A stretch of DNA of 64,000 nucleotides, taken from assembly GCF_016695175.1 (NCBI RefSeq), contig NZ_CP068023.1, positions 1,538,501-1,602,500 on the forward strand. The letters are read 5' to 3'. This stretch comes from Pseudoalteromonas sp. GCY. GTDB lineage: Bacteria; Pseudomonadota; Gammaproteobacteria; Enterobacterales; Alteromonadaceae. Below the pieces are notes generated by a model. The model was not told the DNA's origin and ran no database searches. It saw nothing but the letters and a program-made list of their open reading frames with translations. Below are positions 61,243 through 64,000 of the stretch, in pieces (position 1 is the stretch's first letter; each line of letters begins with the position of its first letter). The translations under genes and the position numbers were made by a program.

Positions 61243-61270
61243 GTGGTATTGAAGTTTCCTCCGATACCAC
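61243..61270. terminator. Hairpin between the PilZ and rlmI genes
   Basis: GTGGTAT and ATACCAC stems with a 14-base interior, without a T run, lie between the two convergent genes. Confidence 0.4.
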
Positions 61271-61284
61271 TGTAAATTGCTAAA

Positions 61285-62475
61285 TCAATAGACCTTACAA
61301 ATTAGGCCTTTTAGGTAAAAGCCTTCTGGATAATTGCCCGCAATTGGGTGGTCGGCTGCCTGATTTAGCCTTTCCATTATCAACAATTCTTTACCAGCAT
61401 CGAGCGCAGCGTCTGCAACGACTTTCTGGAACAGGTTTTGTTCCATAAGGCCAGAACATGAGAAAGTTAGTAACGTGCCACCTGGCTTTAATATTTGCAT
61501 GGCAATCATATTGATATCTTTATAGCCACGACAAGCACCGTTAAGCTGCGCCTTACTTTCTGCAAACTTTGGCGGATCCATCACGATAGTATCGAATTGA
61601 CGACCCTCATCACGATATTGTCTTAGTAGTTTGAACACGTCTTGCTTAACAAACTCAGCCTTCGATAAGTCTAGTTCATTATGTTCTACATTGCGTTTAG
61701 CTGTGTCGAGTGCTGGCTGCGATACGTCAACGTTGATTACTTTACTACAGCCACCGCGCAGCGCATAAAGGCCAAATGTACCGGTGTAGCAGAAGCAGTT
61801 AAGCACTTCTTTATCTTTTACAAAGCGTTCTAACGCGGCTCGACTGTCGCGTTGATCTAGATAAAAGCCAGTTTTATGGCCGCCGATGATATCGACTTCA
61901 ATCTTTAAACCATTTTCGCTTATAAGGACTGGTGCGGTTGGTGCGTCGCCTGCAAGCGGTCCGGTAATTTTATCAAGGCCTTCTTTTTTGCGCACATCAA
62001 CATCTGAGCGCTCGTAAACATGACAATCAGGAAATAGTGATTGCAATGCCATTACTATTTCACCCTTGTGGCGCTCGGCACCAGCGCTTAGCAACTGACA
62101 AACCAAGTAGTTATCAAACTTATCAATTGTTACACCTGGCAGACCATCTGACTCTGCGGCACACAATCTAAAGCCAGTTAAACCACCTTCAGCGATAACA
62201 TATTCTCTGGCTGCTAATGCTCGTGCAAGCTTTTGCTCAAAGAACGCTTGGTCGATATGCTGTGATTCATCAAATGTCCAAATTCTGGCTCTGATCTGAG
62301 AGTCTGGACTGTAAGCGGCTGTGGCGAGGTATTTCCCCTCATTGCTGTAAATCTTGACGGTATCGCCGAGGGCAGGTTTACCTTTTACTTTTTTAATGGC
62401 TTTTGAGAAAACCCAAGGGTGTTTTCTGTTAAGGGATTTTTCTCTGCCTGATTGCAGATATAGCGCGCAAGTCAT
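61285..62475 (-). CDS. rlmI: 23S rRNA (cytosine1962-C5)-methyltransferase RlmI
   Basis: 396 residues, the same length as E. coli RlmI. It has an N-terminal PUA domain ([17 protein letters not shown]), then a Rossmann methyltransferase: [19 protein letters not shown] (SAM site), [14 protein letters not shown] (motif IV) and [11 protein letters not shown] with the catalytic Cys. [17 protein letters not shown] is a family hallmark. It methylates 23S rRNA at C1962. Confidence 0.93.
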   Translation of the reverse strand: MTCALYLQSGREKSLNRKHPWVFSKAIKKVKGKPALGDTVKIYSNEGKYLATAAYSPDSQIRARIWTFDESQHIDQAFFEQKLARALAAREYVIAEGGLTGFRLCAAESDGLPGVTIDKFDNYLVCQLLSAGAERHKGEIVMALQSLFPDCHVYERSDVDVRKKEGLDKITGPLAGDAPTAPVLISENGLKIEVDIIGGHKTGFYLDQRDSRAALERFVKDKEVLNCFCYTGTFGLYALRGGCSKVINVDVSQPALDTAKRNVEHNELDLSKAEFVKQDVFKLLRQYRDEGRQFDTIVMDPPKFAESKAQLNGACRGYKDINMIAMQILKPGGTLLTFSCSGLMEQNLFQKVVADAALDAGKELLIMERLNQAADHPIAGNYPEGFYLKGLICKVY

Positions 62476-62602
62476 ATATTTTCTCTAATCTTTCCTGATA
62501 GCTGCCATTTTAGTGAAGGGTGTGGCAACATACAATCAGTAATGCCTTTCCCGCTGAATTTGTGTGGGCTTATTTGTCGGATATTAATAAAAGTTGAGCT
62601 TA

Positions 62603-63244
62603 ATGACGTTAAAAATGCATGAATTAGAAAAAGCATGTGAAGAGTTTATGCTGTCGACACCATGTGCAGATACTGCCCATGATTTGTCTCATATCAAGCG
62701 TGTAGTTAAAGTCGCAAAGTCGCTTTGCGAAGCCGAGTGTGCGGACCCTGCTGTGGTGATCCCTGCCGCTTGGTTACATGATTGTGTTGCCGTAGCAAAA
62801 AATCATCCAGATAGGCCGCTGGCGTCGAAATTAGCTGCAGATAAGGCGGTTGCCTTCCTAACAGAGTTGAAGTACGACACGGATAAACTCGAGGCGATTC
62901 ACCACGCCATTGTTGCACACAGTTTTAGCGCCGGTGTCACACCCAAGACATTAGAAGCCAAAATTGTCCAAGATGCAGACAGAATGGATGCGTTAGGGGC
63001 GATAGGTGTTAGCCGCTGTATGAAAGTAGGTGGGGCGATAGCGCGCAATCTCTACAATGTAGAAGACCCTTTTTGTGAGTACCGGAAAGCTGACGATACC
63101 AAATATACCTTAGATCACTTTTTCATTAAATTGCTGCATATTAAAGATAACATGCATACGACCGCAGCCCGTGAGCAGGCACAAGCCCGTACTCGGTATA
63201 TGCTGGATTTTTTAGAACAACTGAAATCAGAAATCGCGGATTAA
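62603..63244 (+). CDS. HD-domain phosphohydrolase
   Basis: 213 residues from the ATG at 62603; a TTG at 62594 is in frame and the ribosome site is weak for both. The HD metal ligands are visible: DLSHIKRV (His), AAWLHDCVAVA (His-Asp), and VQDADRMDALGAIG (Asp). It resembles the YedJ-like group of uncharacterised phosphohydrolases, with a probable nucleotide-type substrate. Confidence 0.85.
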   Translation: MTLKMHELEKACEEFMLSTPCADTAHDLSHIKRVVKVAKSLCEAECADPAVVIPAAWLHDCVAVAKNHPDRPLASKLAADKAVAFLTELKYDTDKLEAIHHAIVAHSFSAGVTPKTLEAKIVQDADRMDALGAIGVSRCMKVGGAIARNLYNVEDPFCEYRKADDTKYTLDHFFIKLLHIKDNMHTTAAREQAQARTRYMLDFLEQLKSEIAD

Positions 63245-63275
63245 AAATGACGAGATGAGTATTACCTCGTCATTT
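63245..63275. terminator. Convergent terminator hairpin
   Basis: AAATGACGAG and CTCGTCATTT form a ten-base stem that overlaps the last codons of the minus-strand channel gene. It has A and T runs on both sides, so it can serve both genes. Confidence 0.65.
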
Positions 63276-64000
63276 GCTTTACAAAAACCACCACAAATAG
63301 CGCTAATGAAAAGCTGCCGGTAAACGCTTCTACCGCTGCGATCAGTCGTGAGATCCCCACTGGCGTAATGTCCCCGTACCCCAAAGTTGTGAAGGTAACG
63401 ACACTAAAATAAAAGCTGTTCAGCAGCGCCATCACGTTTTCAGATACACTGTTGTTTAAGTCCAGCTGCATTATCTGATCTTGAAACGAAACGCCGAATA
63501 GAAAATAGCAAAATGCACAGGTGACTATCATACCTAGGCTGAAGCGAATGACATTTTCCGGCTTTTCTCCATACCCACACAGTAAGTCGACAAAACTTGA
63601 AATAAGATGGCGTTTTGAAAATCGCGGATACTGGGCATGTCGCATGCGCAGCTCTTTGTATGTAAAGCGCCCAACCATTTCAAATAATCCTTGGTTTTCT
63701 GCGCCTTTACGTAGTAAACGATAGATCTCTTCGGACTGTAGGAACAGGTCTTCCGCGTCTTCTTTCGCTCGGTTTCTACGAGCTTCAAAAGCTTGCTGCT
63801 CTTGTAGTAATTGCTCGCCGAGTTCCATATTATCGATACGGGTGTTTTCCAGCTTTATGCCAAGCAAATTGGTGCTTTCTAAATTACAGCAGTGCAGACT
63901 TGCTTCTCTCAAATCCGCCTTCATTAGCGACGCATGCTTAATGGTATTATTAAACAGGTGCGCCCCTTTCAAATTGGCACGATAAAAGTTGCTATAAGAT
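63262..64000 (-). CDS. Pentapeptide-repeat protein with potassium-channel-like pore (5' end beyond window)
   Basis: The frame remains open to base 64000, so the N-terminus is outside. The visible 246 residues start with pentapeptide repeats (RANLKGAHLF, ASLMKADLREASLHCCNLES), continue through a charged helical linker (residues about 60-140) and end in two membrane helices with a pore loop. The filter TLGYGD is that of two-helix potassium channels. Pentapeptide-repeat ion channels occur in several marine bacteria; the repeat part may be a regulatory or assembly domain. Confidence 0.82.
   Translation of the reverse strand, partial: SYSNFYRANLKGAHLFNNTIKHASLMKADLREASLHCCNLESTNLLGIKLENTRIDNMELGEQLLQEQQAFEARRNRAKEDAEDLFLQSEEIYRLLRKGAENQGLFEMVGRFTYKELRMRHAQYPRFSKRHLISSFVDLLCGYGEKPENVIRFSLGMIVTCAFCYFLFGVSFQDQIMQLDLNNSVSENVMALLNSFYFSVVTFTTLGYGDITPVGISRLIAAVEAFTGSFSLALFVVVFVKQMTR

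Overview
This window looks like a chromosomal segment of a marine gammaproteobacterium of the order Alteromonadales, most probably Pseudoalteromonas. The basis is a moderately AT-rich sequence, housekeeping proteins that resemble their E. coli counterparts without being enteric (YbiT, HrpA, RlmI, SdaC, HelD, BepA, SoxR), many secreted peptidases and lipoproteins, a cyoABCDE quinol oxidase operon, and a TonB receptor/flavin halogenase/SapC cluster of a kind found in carbohydrate-using aquatic Proteobacteria. The genus call is inference; there is no rRNA gene here to confirm it. Most of the window is ordinary chromosome, with one short mobile and repeat-rich zone.

Layout. 1-5.1 kb: a truncated unknown gene, the serine transporter sdaC, a secreted cyclophilin with a GlyGly-CTERM-like tail, a small unknown gene and the ABC-F protein ybiT. 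5.3-7.9 kb: a DUF2235 lipase-like protein of the Tle1 type VI effector class overlapping a small lipoprotein that is probably its immunity protein; no other type VI gene is present. 8-10.3 kb: a three-gene phospholipid cluster (CDP-alcohol phosphatidyltransferase, CdsA, PlsC). 10.5-15.7 kb: an S46 dipeptidyl-peptidase, a DUF885 lipoprotein, and soxR divergent from a flavin reductase-like gene. 15.7-17.5 kb: an array of about 115-bp palindromic repeats, the third copy split by a 1.4-kb IS110-family element of the IS1111 type whose non-coding end carries a candidate guide RNA. 17.7-25.4 kb: a Cache-type chemoreceptor, a small membrane protein and cyoABCDE.

25.5-42.5 kb: small genes, a TetR repressor with twin operators in front of an HPP-family membrane protein, helD, glutamate dehydrogenase, a RimK-like ligase, a hybrid histidine kinase, a secreted EEP-family phosphohydrolase, lipoproteins, an ankyrin membrane protein, and the bepA/arsC(yfgD)/wrbA/DUF2069 and tusA-like/perM group, recalling the E. 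coli perM-bepA-yfgD region. 42.5-54 kb: a LacI-family regulator divergent from pgi, followed by zwf-pgl, then a TonB-dependent receptor, a tryptophan-halogenase-like enzyme and SapC. Three identical TGACAGCGTTGTCA palindromes, one before pgi and two before the receptor, suggest that one LacI-type repressor joins upper sugar metabolism with this uptake/halogenase cluster. 54-64 kb: a Cys-rich secreted protein, a periplasmic isoaspartyl peptidase, a CBS protein, hrpA, a receiver/PilZ pair, rlmI, an HD hydrolase and a pentapeptide-repeat potassium-channel-like protein cut by the window edge.

The most notable items are the IS1111-like element with segments matching its own junctions and its target, the LacI operator set tied to the halogenase cluster, the isolated Tle1-like effector/immunity pair, and a family of dispersed palindromic repeats, one of which supplies a stop codon.
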